Counted from the stretch's first letter, positions 53,234 to 62,907 are shown. The stretch is 64,000 nucleotides of DNA from Bacteroidota bacterium (GCA_013288945.1 JABDAZ010000007.1:1-64000); one strand, 5' to 3'. The notes: a model not told the origin generated them from the sequence alone. A program made the numbers and translations.

Positions 53234-53812
53234 TTAATTTTTTTGATTTTGCAAATGATGTAAAATCATTTCGCGGTAATGGGAAAGGTCAGGCAATGGT
53301 TTATGTTCAATCTTTGCTTCTTCATCCCAACGGCGCATTTGTATTATTAAACTGAACAATGGATATTGCTCAAATGCAAGCGCTTCATCTTCTGGCATTC
53401 TTCCACCCTGGTATTCTAATGTTTTTTTGCTTGCTCCTGAAAGCTGATCATAATATTCAGGATATTTATAGGTAAGGTATCTTTTTGCTTCCACATGCGA
53501 CTCAACAAGCCGGACAACTTTTTTTGAGAAGCCTTTGCTTTTTAAAAAATCGGCGCCAATTTGTTCATGATCTTTTATACCAAATTCTCCCATTTCATTA
53601 TCACCATGGCCGTCTTCGCAAATGTGGCCAATATCATGTAAAAATGCAGCGAGAATAACTTCTTCATCATAACCTTGTTCTTCTGCGAGCTGCGCAGCCT
53701 GCACCATGTGTTCGAGCTGTGTTACTTTTTCACCCGCATATTCTTCGCCGCCATGCTGTTCATAAAAACTCATTATCTGGTTAGTGGTTTCTGTTGCTTC
53801 TGCTGTGTTCAT
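53234..53812 (-). CDS. PhnZ-like HD-domain di-iron oxygenase
   Basis: A 192-residue HD-domain protein. Metal ligands line up with published PhnZ: H35, H59, D60, H82, H106 and D163, with H63 next to the site. Two residues known as PhnZ substrate contacts, Tyr24 and Glu27, have counterparts Y25 and E28 here. PhnZ oxidises 2-amino-1-hydroxyethylphosphonate to glycine and phosphate. No PhnY hydroxylase is present in the window. It could also be a related di-iron oxygenase for another substrate. Confidence 0.78.
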   Translation of the reverse strand: MNTAEATETTNQIMSFYEQHGGEEYAGEKVTQLEHMVQAAQLAEEQGYDEEVILAAFLHDIGHICEDGHGDNEMGEFGIKDHEQIGADFLKSKGFSKKVVRLVESHVEAKRYLTYKYPEYYDQLSGASKKTLEYQGGRMPEDEALAFEQYPLFSLIIQMRRWDEEAKIEHKPLPDLSHYREMILHHLQNQKN

Positions 53813-53820
53813 TATTATTT

Positions 53821-54897
53821 TTATTTTATTAATGTTGAAATCGGATCGGCCGTTCCATGATCAGGAATAAATTTAAAACCAAGCAATGCAGCAAACGTTG
53901 CGGCCAATTGTTTTTGATACAATGTTGTCTGCGTTTTCATTTCTCCCAAAGGTTTTGTATCCGGGCCAATCGCTGCAATCCAGATGTGGCCTGCATCTGC
54001 AACATCCTGACCATGATCTCTCCATTGATCTTTTATTTTATCACCACGCCCATGATCGCATGTAACTATTAATGTTGTTTTGTTATTATATTCTGGCAAC
54101 GACTGAACCAAATTCCAAATGTCGGCAAGCATCGCATCTTCTCCGTGTGCAGCAGCAAGATAATGATCATACTCTCCGTGATGCGCATATTCATATGTTT
54201 CATCAAAAGAAATGTACAACACTTTTGGTTTATATTCTTTCAAATATTCTCTTGCTGAAATGTACGTTAATACATCAAGCCGTTCGCCATTTGGCTTTAA
54301 TGATAATACCTGTATATCATTAATAAGTTTTGCAGAAGTATTATTAAATGCAATCGAATCATAATCTGCATTGGTAAATATACCGCTGCGCCATTTGTTT
54401 AAAAAATATGGCATCACATCCCATGTGCTGAATGCAGCAACTTTATTTTCGTAGCCTTTTTGTTTATTAATAAATTCAAGAACGTTAGTGTTTTTGTTTT
54501 TTATTTTATCGTTTGAATTTACAGTTGTGTCGGGATAACCTGTAAAAATTTCATTGTAACCGGGATAAGAAAATTTATATGGATTTGCATTGTCAACATT
54601 GTTGCCAATATTTCGGTTGCCATACAATTGCCCTTGTGATAAAACGGTTGTCCATAAAAAAGGAAACAGTTTTTTTCGTCTTTCATTCACATCATCACTC
54701 CAATATAATTTGTCAATTTCTTTTTTTGAATGCGTGTATTTTGGATTATTAATAAGCACAGAATCTGCGCCGCCAAATACTTCCTGCCAGCGCATTCCAT
54801 CAAGCGTTACAATGATTATATTTTCGGTTTTGTGGGATTGTGCATTAACAGAAATTATTTTTAAAAGAACGATTAACAAAATAACCTTTTTCATCAT
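53821..54897 (-). CDS. Secreted alkaline-phosphatase-superfamily enzyme
   Basis: A 358-residue protein with signal peptide (MMKKVILLIVLLKIISVNAQ). Two-metal sites are visible: IIIVTLDGMRWQEVFGG at the start, a nucleophile Ser or Tyr region FSYPGYNEIFTG, CDHGRGDK and RDHG. It resembles the NPP/phosphopentomutase branch, so it could hydrolyse a phosphodiester, phosphomonoester or phosphonate ester in the periplasm. It ends nine bases before the PhnZ-like gene. Confidence 0.75.
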   Translation of the reverse strand: MMKKVILLIVLLKIISVNAQSHKTENIIIVTLDGMRWQEVFGGADSVLINNPKYTHSKKEIDKLYWSDDVNERRKKLFPFLWTTVLSQGQLYGNRNIGNNVDNANPYKFSYPGYNEIFTGYPDTTVNSNDKIKNKNTNVLEFINKQKGYENKVAAFSTWDVMPYFLNKWRSGIFTNADYDSIAFNNTSAKLINDIQVLSLKPNGERLDVLTYISAREYLKEYKPKVLYISFDETYEYAHHGEYDHYLAAAHGEDAMLADIWNLVQSLPEYNNKTTLIVTCDHGRGDKIKDQWRDHGQDVADAGHIWIAAIGPDTKPLGEMKTQTTLYQKQLAATFAALLGFKFIPDHGTADPISTLIK

Positions 54898-55104
54898 TAA
54901 TTTTTTATGATGATTTAAAAATTGTAAATCTATAAGTGAAAATTTTTATAAGAATTTTTCGATTGATATTAATAAAATTTATCGCGATAGTTTTTTTAAA
55001 TATTGTTAATGCCTAGCTTAGTTGTTACCAATAAAATAGCATGTCATATTATTCGTTCTATTAAATTTTAAAAAATATTTTCGCTGAATAAGATTCATAA
55101 AAGA

Positions 55105-55130
55105 AGGCGAAACTTAGATAAGTTCCGCCT
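55105..55130 (-). terminator. Intrinsic terminator of the SusC/SusD unit
   Basis: AGGCGAAACTT (55105-55115) pairs with AAGTTCCGCCT (55120-55130), one mismatch, followed on the minus strand by a T-rich tail. It lies 45 bases past the SusD stop. The 277-base gap up to the phosphatase gene contains nothing else I can name. Confidence 0.6.
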
Positions 55131-55174
55131 CGCATTCATTACAAATTTGAATACTGTAAAACTATATCAACAAA

Positions 55175-56794
55175 TTATTTTATTAACCACATTGTCTGGT
55201 TAAGATCATCAGCCGAAAATTGTTGTGCAGCGAGTGCGGCGCTCCAATTTGCTTTGTTTTGCGATTGTTCTGTTACAGGATAAGCCCATCTTTTTGCAAC
55301 CGCGCCATTATTTCCAACACCATTGCCGCCTTCGAATGCCGGAGTGCCAGTTCTGCGATAATTATAATATGCTTCGTAACCTGAATTTTCAAACATAGTT
55401 ATGTATTTCTGAAGCACTATTTGATTGATAGCTGTTGCCGGAGTAGCTGAAAGATGAACTGCTGGCTGTGCGTAATACATTGCAAAATTGAAAGCAAATG
55501 GATATGGTTGTACCTGTGTAATCGCGTTTGCAGTTGGAGGCAGAAAATAAGCAGTAAAGTTTGTCTGCGTTATATCAATACCATAAAAAGCCATTGAGGT
55601 GCTGATGCCAAGTTTGTAAAACGTTTCTGCATCACCAGCAACCCAACCGCGTTCCATTGCTTCAGCAATATTGAAAAGCATTTCTTTATATCCAACCAAA
55701 ACATCAGGGTCTCCGGTAAAATTTGAATAATATCTTTTTCTTCCAATAAATGAATATTTATTGGCACTTGCGTTTGCATACATCGTCCCAAGATCGAGGC
55801 CAGAACTTGCTCCAACAAAATATTTATACTGAGCTGGGTTTGGATCGCTTGCGACAAGCGCCCACGCAGGATCGCAAGTTATAAAAACACGGGGATCGTT
55901 TATTGTTGTCAAAGCACTTACATAAGTATCAGCCATATTATAACGGCCTGCTATTGATCCAAAATTGCTTGGGTTAAAAGGATAAGTAGTATACGTATTT
56001 GAACCACCCGGATTATATACAAGCTGGAAATCATCTGCTTCACTTGTGAAGATTGGATATTTTGTAGGGTTATTATAAATGTTTGCAAATTGGGTCGGCA
56101 CATTTAAAGTTGCATCAGAAGCTTGCATGCTTAAACTAACCAATACTCTTAACTTAAATGAGTTTACCAATTTTTGCCATTTTGAAAGATTTCCCTGATA
56201 ATAGAGATCCTGCGCAGCAGACAATGAATTGTCGTTGCTCGCAATTAATGCAGCAAAGTCTGTATTTGCTGAATCCAAAATATTAAGCACATATTGGAAT
56301 ACCTGTTCTTGCGATGTATAAGCCGGATTTTGATTGACAGCACCTTGCAATGCATCTACCTGAGGAACATCACCGAACATAGATGTGAGATTATAATAGT
56401 AATAGGCTCTTACAAATTTTCCTACTGCCTCATACGGATTTACAGCGGCACCGCCTCTTGATAGTACTTCTTTTTCCATCTGAACAACATTTTTTAAAAC
56501 CAGATACGGATCGAAAGAGCCGTTGGTCCAGCTGTAAATATTGTTGCCGTAATAGTTATAATTCTGGCAATGGTATTGGTTCCAGTCATGAACATTACTC
56601 CACGAATTGATACCACCCAAGCTGCCTTGACTGCCGTTTCCAGCCATGTCATTTAGGACAGTGCCTAATACCAAACTTGGCGGTACACTGGTAGGATTGT
56701 TGGGATCCGTTTGCTTTTCCAGAATTTGTTTTTTGCAGGAAACCACCAGCAAAGTTGCCAAAATAATTAATAATATATTTTTTATCTGTTTCAT
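55175..56794 (-). CDS. SusD/RagB-family surface lipoprotein
   Basis: A 539-residue lipoprotein (lipobox LLVVSC, C20). It carries alpha-helical TPR-type segments with MEKEVLSRGGAAVNPYEAVG, YYYNLTSMFGDVP and a C-terminal WAYPVTEQSQNKANW. The layout is the SusD_2-like group. It sits on the cell surface and delivers nutrients to its SusC partner, encoded 17 bases upstream. The substrate (peptide, glycan or other) cannot be told from the sequence. No glycoside hydrolase or peptidase lies next to it. Confidence 0.88.
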   Translation of the reverse strand: MKQIKNILLIILATLLVVSCKKQILEKQTDPNNPTSVPPSLVLGTVLNDMAGNGSQGSLGGINSWSNVHDWNQYHCQNYNYYGNNIYSWTNGSFDPYLVLKNVVQMEKEVLSRGGAAVNPYEAVGKFVRAYYYYNLTSMFGDVPQVDALQGAVNQNPAYTSQEQVFQYVLNILDSANTDFAALIASNDNSLSAAQDLYYQGNLSKWQKLVNSFKLRVLVSLSMQASDATLNVPTQFANIYNNPTKYPIFTSEADDFQLVYNPGGSNTYTTYPFNPSNFGSIAGRYNMADTYVSALTTINDPRVFITCDPAWALVASDPNPAQYKYFVGASSGLDLGTMYANASANKYSFIGRKRYYSNFTGDPDVLVGYKEMLFNIAEAMERGWVAGDAETFYKLGISTSMAFYGIDITQTNFTAYFLPPTANAITQVQPYPFAFNFAMYYAQPAVHLSATPATAINQIVLQKYITMFENSGYEAYYNYRRTGTPAFEGGNGVGNNGAVAKRWAYPVTEQSQNKANWSAALAAQQFSADDLNQTMWLIK

Positions 56795-56811
56795 ATTTTT
56801 TTATTGATGAT

Positions 56812-59800
56812 TTAAAAAGTAATGTTGAGGTTGAAGCCATAACTTCTTGTAGTTGGAGTTTGCAAACCAGAACCTGCATCTTGTGTATACTGATCTACAT
56901 CCAAATCTTTGTACTTGTTTGGAAAGAAATATAACAAGTTCCTTCCCACAAGTGAAACGCTTGCACCCTGGATAAATCCTTTTTTGCCAAACAAGCTGGA
57001 TGATAAATTATAAGTAAGAGTTACTTCCCTCAATTTAACATAAGTCTTTTTAATTGTTGTTAAATCCTGAATTGATGCGTCATTATAAACAAACGGCTGA
57101 ACTAGGCTTTTTGTAGTATTTTTTGTTTCTGTCAAATCCTTAAAATTGGTAATGGCACCCGTAATAGGATCTAGCTGAATGGCAGCTCCAGTAAGGTTTA
57201 CACCTTGTCCAGTATAGGCTGCAATGTTAGCTTCGTCAGAAGGCCGTGCTGCGCCAAGTGCACCTGTAGCAGCTTCTATATGGCGACCTCCTTGCAATGT
57301 TTTCTGTCTTACATAGTCATTAACAACGCCACCAACTAAACCATCAAACTGGAAACGCAATGAAAGCGCTTTATAGCTCACCATATTCACCACACCCCAT
57401 TGCCAGTCTGGATCAGAGTGTCCATAAATCCTATTTGCAGGGCTTCCACCTTCTTCCTGGATACGCATATGCAAGCCAGAAGTTTTGTCAATCACCATTT
57501 GTCCGTCCGGAGTGCGGATAAAGCCATCACCATAATCAAGATCTATTCTTTTACCATTAAATTCATAATTATTAGGGTTGGAATTATGCACCCACTTTCT
57601 AATATAAGTTGAGAAATTCGCGGTAATAGTCCAGCCAAATCCTCTTGGATTTGTAATAGGATGGGCTGAAAGAACAGCTTCCCAGCCATCATTAGTATAT
57701 ACATTACCGTTAGTTACGTAAGAAGAATAACCAGAAGAAGAAGAAATACCTTGAGCAACAATACCAGTGTTTTTATAATGATAATGTGTTACGTCAAGTC
57801 CAATCTTGTTCTTCATGAAACGAATATCCGCTCCAAACTCAGTGGCTTGTCTTTTAGAAGTATAGATATCAGGGCTAAACACCTGATCTGTGTATTGTGC
57901 GCTCGTTTGTGCAGAATAGGTAGGAGACAAAGTATATGTCTGTGCAAATGGATAAACATTTGATACAGCGCCTCCACCAGGTCCTCCATAAGCCGATTTC
58001 CAAGCGAAGCCATAACCGCTTGCAGCAGGAACGCCTGCTAAATTAGGCGAAAACAACGGAGCTGTTCCACCATCTTTGCTGGTTGCGTAAGAACCTTTAA
58101 TTTTTAGAAATGATATTACACTTGGCAAAGACACATAATCCGATACTACAGTCGCCAAATTGAACGATGGATAATAATAACTGTTCGTATTTGAAGGCAA
58201 AGCCGATGATTTATCTACGCGGCCTGTAATATTTGCTGTCAGGTAAGATTTGAAACCTAAGTCTACTGAATAATAAGCGCTCAATACCAACATGCTCGAT
58301 CTAAAACCAGTTGCCTGAACTGGATTCAAAGAATTTGAAAAAGCATAAATTCCCGGAACATTTAAATAATTTGTTGAAGTAAAGCTGGAATTGAAATTTA
58401 AATTTCTTGCTGTTGCACCACCCAATGCCTGCACATCAAGAAAGCCAGCAATATTGCTTTTATGATATCTTACCTGGAGATCTTCATTTGATTCAAATAA
58501 AGATCTTCTGTCTTCACGGTAATCGCCCTGGCGAAGTGGCCTGCTGTAAGAACCTGCCGAATAAGGCATTTTCTCAGAATTAAGCATATCATAGGTATTT
58601 GCGCTCGGCCTGAACTGCACATCAAAATTGTCATTAATCTTATAATTCAATGACAAATAACCATAAATATTATTTTGATAATGTCCTCTAAGCCATTCGT
58701 ACGACATGAACCATGGATTATTGTAGCGGTAATATTCTTCATAATTTTGTTGAAGCCCCACTTTGCCTGGCTGCCAATAATTACGGATATTAGGATCTTT
58801 TACGCTCCAATCTGCACCACCCCAAATAATAATATTATAAATAATACTGTTTGGACCGTATTGAACATCCGGAACATTTGGCGACGACTGCCTGCTATAA
58901 TTAAAATAGGCGCTCAGGCTTAATTTATTATTAAACCTTTGTGTGATGCTTCCTGTAAAATTGCCATTGTTCAATTGAGTGTTTGGTACGATGCCCTGTT
59001 GATACGTATTACCAACCGAAAGCCTTAAGTCTGTTTTTTCAGTTGAAGAACTTACTGAAATACTATTTGAAGACAGCAAACCTGCCTGTATGAAATTTTT
59101 CAGATTATCTTTCCCTCTTGCAACCCACGGTGTTGGTGTTACGTGGCCTGTATAAGTGCTGCCATCCGCATATGTAGTAGTAAAAGATTGTGTTGGATCA
59201 TATTTGCCATCGTATTGTGGTAATAACTGGCCCCTAAATTGAGGACCCCAAACATCGTAATCATAATCATTAACACCAACACCTACTGCACCATTTCCAA
59301 AATATGATGAGGCGCTTGAACCGCCGCCTCCAAAAGCATATTTTCCATTGTCACCAGGGCCATAAGAATCATTATATTTTGGGAGCGCTATAAAGCCTTT
59401 GCTCATTTGCGTACTTGAATTAAAGTTTATCACAACACCTCTTTTATCCTTTGTCCCTTTTTTTGTATTGATGATAATTGCGCCATTTTTTCCCTGGAAA
59501 CCATATAGCGCTGCTGCGTTCGGGCCTTTCAAAATAGTGAACGACTCAATATCATCGGGGTTGATATTATAAGTATCCGATGCGATAGCAACACCGTCAA
59601 CCACAAACATTGGGCGATCTGTAGCTGCATTTTCACCGCGCATAATCACATCAGGCGAATGACCCATTTCCGAATTAATATTTACCGCAAGGCCAGCTGC
59701 ATTTCCTTTTAATGAGTTAATAGGATCAGGCTCACGCGCTTGCGTTAGCGACGAAGCATCAATTGTTTGAATCGCATATGCCAGACGTTTTGATTCTTTT

Positions 59801-60147
59801 TTAATTCCCGTTGCAGTAACAACAACTTCATTTAAATTCTTGGAATCTGTTACAACATTAATAGATATGTTGTCTTTTCCATTTATAAAAACCTCCTGTT
59901 TTGTAACGCCGATTCCAGTAATAACAAGAATATCTTCTTCTTTTGCTTTAATAGAAAATTTTCCATCCAAGCCGGTTGATGTTCCTGTTTTTGTTCCTTT
60001 AATAATAACCGTTGCTCCTGCAACCGGTGTTTGATCTGTTTTGGAAAGCACTTGTCCGGTAATCAATTTCTGTGCGTAGCAAATGTTTGCTGTTGCCATC
60101 AAAAGCAGTAGCAGCAACATTCGCACAGGGTGTGCGATGCGTGTCAT
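56812..60147 (-). CDS. SusC/RagA-family TonB-dependent outer-membrane transporter
   Basis: A 1111-residue protein: signal peptide, a carboxypeptidase-regulatory-like domain (GQVLSKTDQTPVAGATVIIK), a TonB box and plug (LNEVVVTATGIKKESKRLAY, and ESFTILKGPNAAALYGFQGK), and a beta barrel ending RSYGFNLNITF. It imports large nutrients with SusD. There is no ECF sigma/anti-sigma pair next to it. The gene pair holds only about one ATTAAT per kb, unlike neighbours. Confidence 0.95.
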   Translation of the reverse strand: MTRIAHPVRMLLLLLLMATANICYAQKLITGQVLSKTDQTPVAGATVIIKGTKTGTSTGLDGKFSIKAKEEDILVITGIGVTKQEVFINGKDNISINVVTDSKNLNEVVVTATGIKKESKRLAYAIQTIDASSLTQAREPDPINSLKGNAAGLAVNINSEMGHSPDVIMRGENAATDRPMFVVDGVAIASDTYNINPDDIESFTILKGPNAAALYGFQGKNGAIIINTKKGTKDKRGVVINFNSSTQMSKGFIALPKYNDSYGPGDNGKYAFGGGGSSASSYFGNGAVGVGVNDYDYDVWGPQFRGQLLPQYDGKYDPTQSFTTTYADGSTYTGHVTPTPWVARGKDNLKNFIQAGLLSSNSISVSSSTEKTDLRLSVGNTYQQGIVPNTQLNNGNFTGSITQRFNNKLSLSAYFNYSRQSSPNVPDVQYGPNSIIYNIIIWGGADWSVKDPNIRNYWQPGKVGLQQNYEEYYRYNNPWFMSYEWLRGHYQNNIYGYLSLNYKINDNFDVQFRPSANTYDMLNSEKMPYSAGSYSRPLRQGDYREDRRSLFESNEDLQVRYHKSNIAGFLDVQALGGATARNLNFNSSFTSTNYLNVPGIYAFSNSLNPVQATGFRSSMLVLSAYYSVDLGFKSYLTANITGRVDKSSALPSNTNSYYYPSFNLATVVSDYVSLPSVISFLKIKGSYATSKDGGTAPLFSPNLAGVPAASGYGFAWKSAYGGPGGGAVSNVYPFAQTYTLSPTYSAQTSAQYTDQVFSPDIYTSKRQATEFGADIRFMKNKIGLDVTHYHYKNTGIVAQGISSSSGYSSYVTNGNVYTNDGWEAVLSAHPITNPRGFGWTITANFSTYIRKWVHNSNPNNYEFNGKRIDLDYGDGFIRTPDGQMVIDKTSGLHMRIQEEGGSPANRIYGHSDPDWQWGVVNMVSYKALSLRFQFDGLVGGVVNDYVRQKTLQGGRHIEAATGALGAARPSDEANIAAYTGQGVNLTGAAIQLDPITGAITNFKDLTETKNTTKSLVQPFVYNDASIQDLTTIKKTYVKLREVTLTYNLSSSLFGKKGFIQGASVSLVGRNLLYFFPNKYKDLDVDQYTQDAGSGLQTPTTRSYGFNLNITF

Positions 60148-60508
60148 AAGTAGTAGTTTAGTTTTTAAGAATGTTTAAAAAAAATTAATCGTTGTAATCC
60201 ATCAAATGAATATGGCTTTGAAATAAAATTTCACGCAACCGCTTTTCTTTACTGTAAATATTAATTGAAAAGGTTCCAGATTATTTACACAGGAGGTTTA
60301 AAAAAAATAATCTGGTGCAAAACTATCTTCATTGCATTAACGCAGTCTTAACGCAACATGAAGGAATAGTTACGCTAATGTATCCGCATTATTAACAAAC
60401 TTAATGTTGATGATTAAACGCTTTTATTTTGTTATAGACATTACAATTACTTAACAACTGCATAAGACTGAAGTAATACTGTAATGCGAACTTTGAAAAA
60501 CCACACGA
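60148..60508. other. Intergenic region upstream of SusC
   Basis: 361 bases that separate the divergent SusC and metallophosphoesterase genes. It holds the hairpin at 60276-60315 and must hold both promoters. The part 60330-60480 is A/T rich and contains direct words ACGCA and TTAACGCA/CTTAACGCA. I see no gene. Confidence 0.45.
60276..60315. promoter_or_regulatory. Inverted repeat in the SusC leader
   Basis: CCAGATTATT (60276-60285) and AATAATCTGG (60306-60315) are a perfect 10-base inverted repeat with a 20-base loop. On the SusC mRNA strand the loop contains ACCTCC, resembling the anti-Shine-Dalgarno sequence. It could be a regulator-binding site or an mRNA hairpin. It lies about 130 bases from the SusC start. 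Confidence 0.4.
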
Positions 60509-61345
60509 ATGGAAAAACGTCCGCTTGATGTTGCAGTTATTTCAGATGTTCACCTCGGAACATATGGCTGCCGCGCAAAAGAACTGGCAAACTATCTCAA
60601 AAGTATTTCACCAAATATTTTAATTCTTAACGGAGATATTATTGATGGCTGGCAATTCAGCAAACGATATTTTCCTGTTGCACACATACAGGTTATTAAA
60701 GAAATTATGCAGCTCATCACCAGCGGCACGCGCGTATTTTACATCACCGGCAACCACGATGAAATGATGCGCCGCTACACGGATTTACAAATTGGCAATT
60801 TCACATTAACAGACAAACTTGTTTTAGAAATTGATAATAAAATGACATGGGTTTTTCATGGAGATGTGTTTGATAATACCACAAAAGGCGGTGCAAAAAC
60901 TTTGGCAAAACTCGGAAGCAGCGGTTATAGTTTATTAATACGTTTCAACCGTTTTGTAAATTTTATTTTAAAAATTTTCGGGCAGGAAAGAGTTTCAATT
61001 TCCAAACGTGTGATGGCCGGCGTTAATAAGGCAGTAAGTAAAATAAATGATTTTGAAATGATAGCTGCAGAACTCGCTATCGAAAAAAAATATGATTATG
61101 TAATCTGCGGGCACATCCATCAGCCACAAAAAAAAGTAGTTGAAAATAAAGATGGAAAAGTTACTTATCTAAACTCCGGCGATTGGGTTGAACACCTTAC
61201 CGCGCTTGAATATCAACAAAGCGAGTGGACCATTTTTGAATACGATGAAAAGAATTTTCCAGCAACAAATGAAAAAGAACTGAAACCAAAACTGGATGTA
61301 ATAACAGACCAGATAAATTTTTATATAAACTCATTGGCTATTTAA
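60509..61345 (+). CDS. LpxH-like metallophosphoesterase
   Basis: A 278-residue calcineurin-like phosphoesterase with its metal motifs: DVHLG (D13, H15), NGDIID (D43), GNHDE (N82, H83), HGDVFD, and GHIHQP. The layout is of the UDP-2,3-diacylglucosamine diphosphatase LpxH group found widely in Bacteroidota, but this form may act on other lipid or nucleotide diphosphates. It is followed after 11 bases by a glycosyltransferase, suggesting a common role in envelope sugar-lipid metabolism. Confidence 0.85.
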   Translation: MEKRPLDVAVISDVHLGTYGCRAKELANYLKSISPNILILNGDIIDGWQFSKRYFPVAHIQVIKEIMQLITSGTRVFYITGNHDEMMRRYTDLQIGNFTLTDKLVLEIDNKMTWVFHGDVFDNTTKGGAKTLAKLGSSGYSLLIRFNRFVNFILKIFGQERVSISKRVMAGVNKAVSKINDFEMIAAELAIEKKYDYVICGHIHQPQKKVVENKDGKVTYLNSGDWVEHLTALEYQQSEWTIFEYDEKNFPATNEKELKPKLDVITDQINFYINSLAI

Positions 61346-61356
61346 ATTTTACAATT

Positions 61357-62394
61357 ATGAAAATATTTTATGCAGTACAGGCAACAGGCAACGGCCACAT
61401 CAGCCGCGCCATGGAAATACTTCCTTACCTGGAGCGGTATGGTAGCGTTGATCTTTTTTTAAGTGGAGAAAATAATACGCTGCAATTAAATGCACCAGTA
61501 AAATACAGAAGCAAGGGTTTGAGTTTTTTTTATACATGCACCGGCGGATTAAATTACTTGGATACGATTAAAAAATTTTCACCACTGCGTGTTATTAATG
61601 AAGTAAAAAATTTACCGGTAGAAAAATATGATTTAGTGATTAATGATTTTGAATGCATCACTGCATTGGCATGTGCGCATAAAAAAATTCCTTCGGTAAA
61701 TTTTGGGCACCAGGCAAGTTTTATGTCAGACAAAACACCCAGGCCAATCAAAAAAGAATTTTTAGGTGAATGGATTTTGCACAATTATGCGCGCGCTTCT
61801 CAATATGTGGGTTTGCATTTTAATGCGTATGATAATTTTATTTTGCCACCAGTTATTAAGAAAGATATTTTGCAGGCAGAGCCGCATGATAAAGGGCACA
61901 TCACAGTTTATCTTCCTTCATTTTGTGATGAGATTATTGAAAATAATTTATCATTAATAAAAGATTTTCGCTTCCAGGTTTTTTCTAAAGAAGTAACGCA
62001 ACCTGTACAGAAAGGAAATATTTTACTTATACCTGTTGATAAAACAAAGTTTAATAAAAGTTTGATCAGTTGCGCAGGAATCATTACCAGCGCGGGTTTT
62101 GAAACACCGGCAGAAGCTTTGTATCTCGGAAAAAAATTGTTGGCCATTCCTATTAAAGGGCAATATGAACAACTATGCAACGCAGCTGCTTTAGAAAAAA
62201 TGGGCGTAACGTGCATTAATAAAATTGATAAAAATTTTCCAGCGATTTTTAATAAATGGATAAATGAGAAAAATAAAATTTCTCTTTCACTTGATCATTC
62301 AACAGAATCTATTATCAGTTTTATGATGCACAATTGCACTGGAAGAAAAAAATATGAATTGGATTTAATTTATCCGGAACTGACATTTAATTAG
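61357..62394 (+). CDS. MJ1255/VC2487-type glycosyltransferase
   Basis: A 345-residue GT-B-like protein starting IFYAVQATGNGHISRAMEIL, the glycine-rich donor/acceptor loop of the MJ1255/VC2487 family, related to MurG. The C-terminal half shows CAGIITSAGFETPAEALYLG and KLLAIPIKGQYEQLCNAAAL, the sugar-nucleotide site. Activity is unproven. It is encoded with the LpxH-like gene upstream. Confidence 0.82.
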   Translation: MKIFYAVQATGNGHISRAMEILPYLERYGSVDLFLSGENNTLQLNAPVKYRSKGLSFFYTCTGGLNYLDTIKKFSPLRVINEVKNLPVEKYDLVINDFECITALACAHKKIPSVNFGHQASFMSDKTPRPIKKEFLGEWILHNYARASQYVGLHFNAYDNFILPPVIKKDILQAEPHDKGHITVYLPSFCDEIIENNLSLIKDFRFQVFSKEVTQPVQKGNILLIPVDKTKFNKSLISCAGIITSAGFETPAEALYLGKKLLAIPIKGQYEQLCNAAALEKMGVTCINKIDKNFPAIFNKWINEKNKISLSLDHSTESIISFMMHNCTGRKKYELDLIYPELTFN

Positions 62395-62400
62395 TTTAAG

Positions 62401-62512
62401 GAGAAATGCGAGATAAGGGATTTGGATATTGAGATATTCCGATATTAATGATTGTTATTTTCGCATCCATCTCCCCGCATCTTTTATCGCGCATCTTGCA
62501 GCATCGCAAATA
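62401..62512. repeat. Iterated-word repeat with mirror words
   Basis: GAGAAATGCGAGATAAGGGA at 62401-62420 is followed by AATATC-type words (62423-62445) and then ATCCATCTCCCCGCATC and GCGCATCTTGCAGCATCGC at about 62464-62509. The GCGAGAT words are reverse complement to GCATCT words, giving a loose inverted repeat. The words are those of the heptamer array at 48374. Confidence 0.5.
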
Positions 62513-62516
62513 AAAA

Positions 62517-62542
62517 AGCCACCGCATGGAAATGAAGTGGCT
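62517..62542. terminator. Weak hairpin with terminator shape
   Basis: AGCCAC (62517-62522) pairs with GTGGCT (62537-62542), preceded on the plus strand by A6. Read on the minus strand it has a T run after it. The loop CGCATGGAAATGAA resembles the loop of the 17656 terminator. No gene on the minus strand ends nearby except phoU, about 360 bases away. Confidence 0.35.
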
Positions 62543-62691
62543 ACTGCATGAGAAAATTCTAACGTTTGCTTTATAAAATCATTCTTATTATTTATTTCTT
62601 TATTGGCTGCAAGATAGATGGCTGTTGTTACGAAGTTTTTACCACAACGTTATCGTAGTATTATTAATAAATTTTCCAATTATAAAATATT

Positions 62692-62737
62692 GCTGAATAA
62701 AGAACCAACCGTACAAGAGTGCGACGCAACGGGAGCC
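62692..62737. repeat. Dispersed 46-base repeat, copy 2
   Basis: Begins GCTGAATAAAGAACC and contains TGCGACGCAAC. It matches 2341-2386 at 39 of 46 positions. It lies in the 513-base gap (62395-62907) that also holds other repeat words, such as TGTCAGATGACAGTTGACTG at 62777-62796, and the terminator at 62839. Confidence 0.65.
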
Positions 62738-62838
62738 TAATAGAAATTCAAATGCTTGGTACAAAAAGTTTACAAGTGTCAGATGACAGTTGACTGAATA
62801 AATTTTGAGGTTTCCGATTTGAGGTTTGTTGTGTGTAA

Positions 62839-62883
62839 TTAAAAAGAGATGGCATCTTTTTGAAAGACGACATCTCTTTTTAA
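62839..62883. terminator. Intrinsic terminator beside phoU
   Basis: TTAAAAAGAGATG (62839-62851) pairs perfectly with CATCTCTTTTTAA (62871-62883). The U run is within the stem, so the terminator can work in both directions. It begins 25 bases past the phoU stop. Confidence 0.7.
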
Positions 62884-62907
62884 TTTTTACTTTTTATTTT
62901 TTACTTA

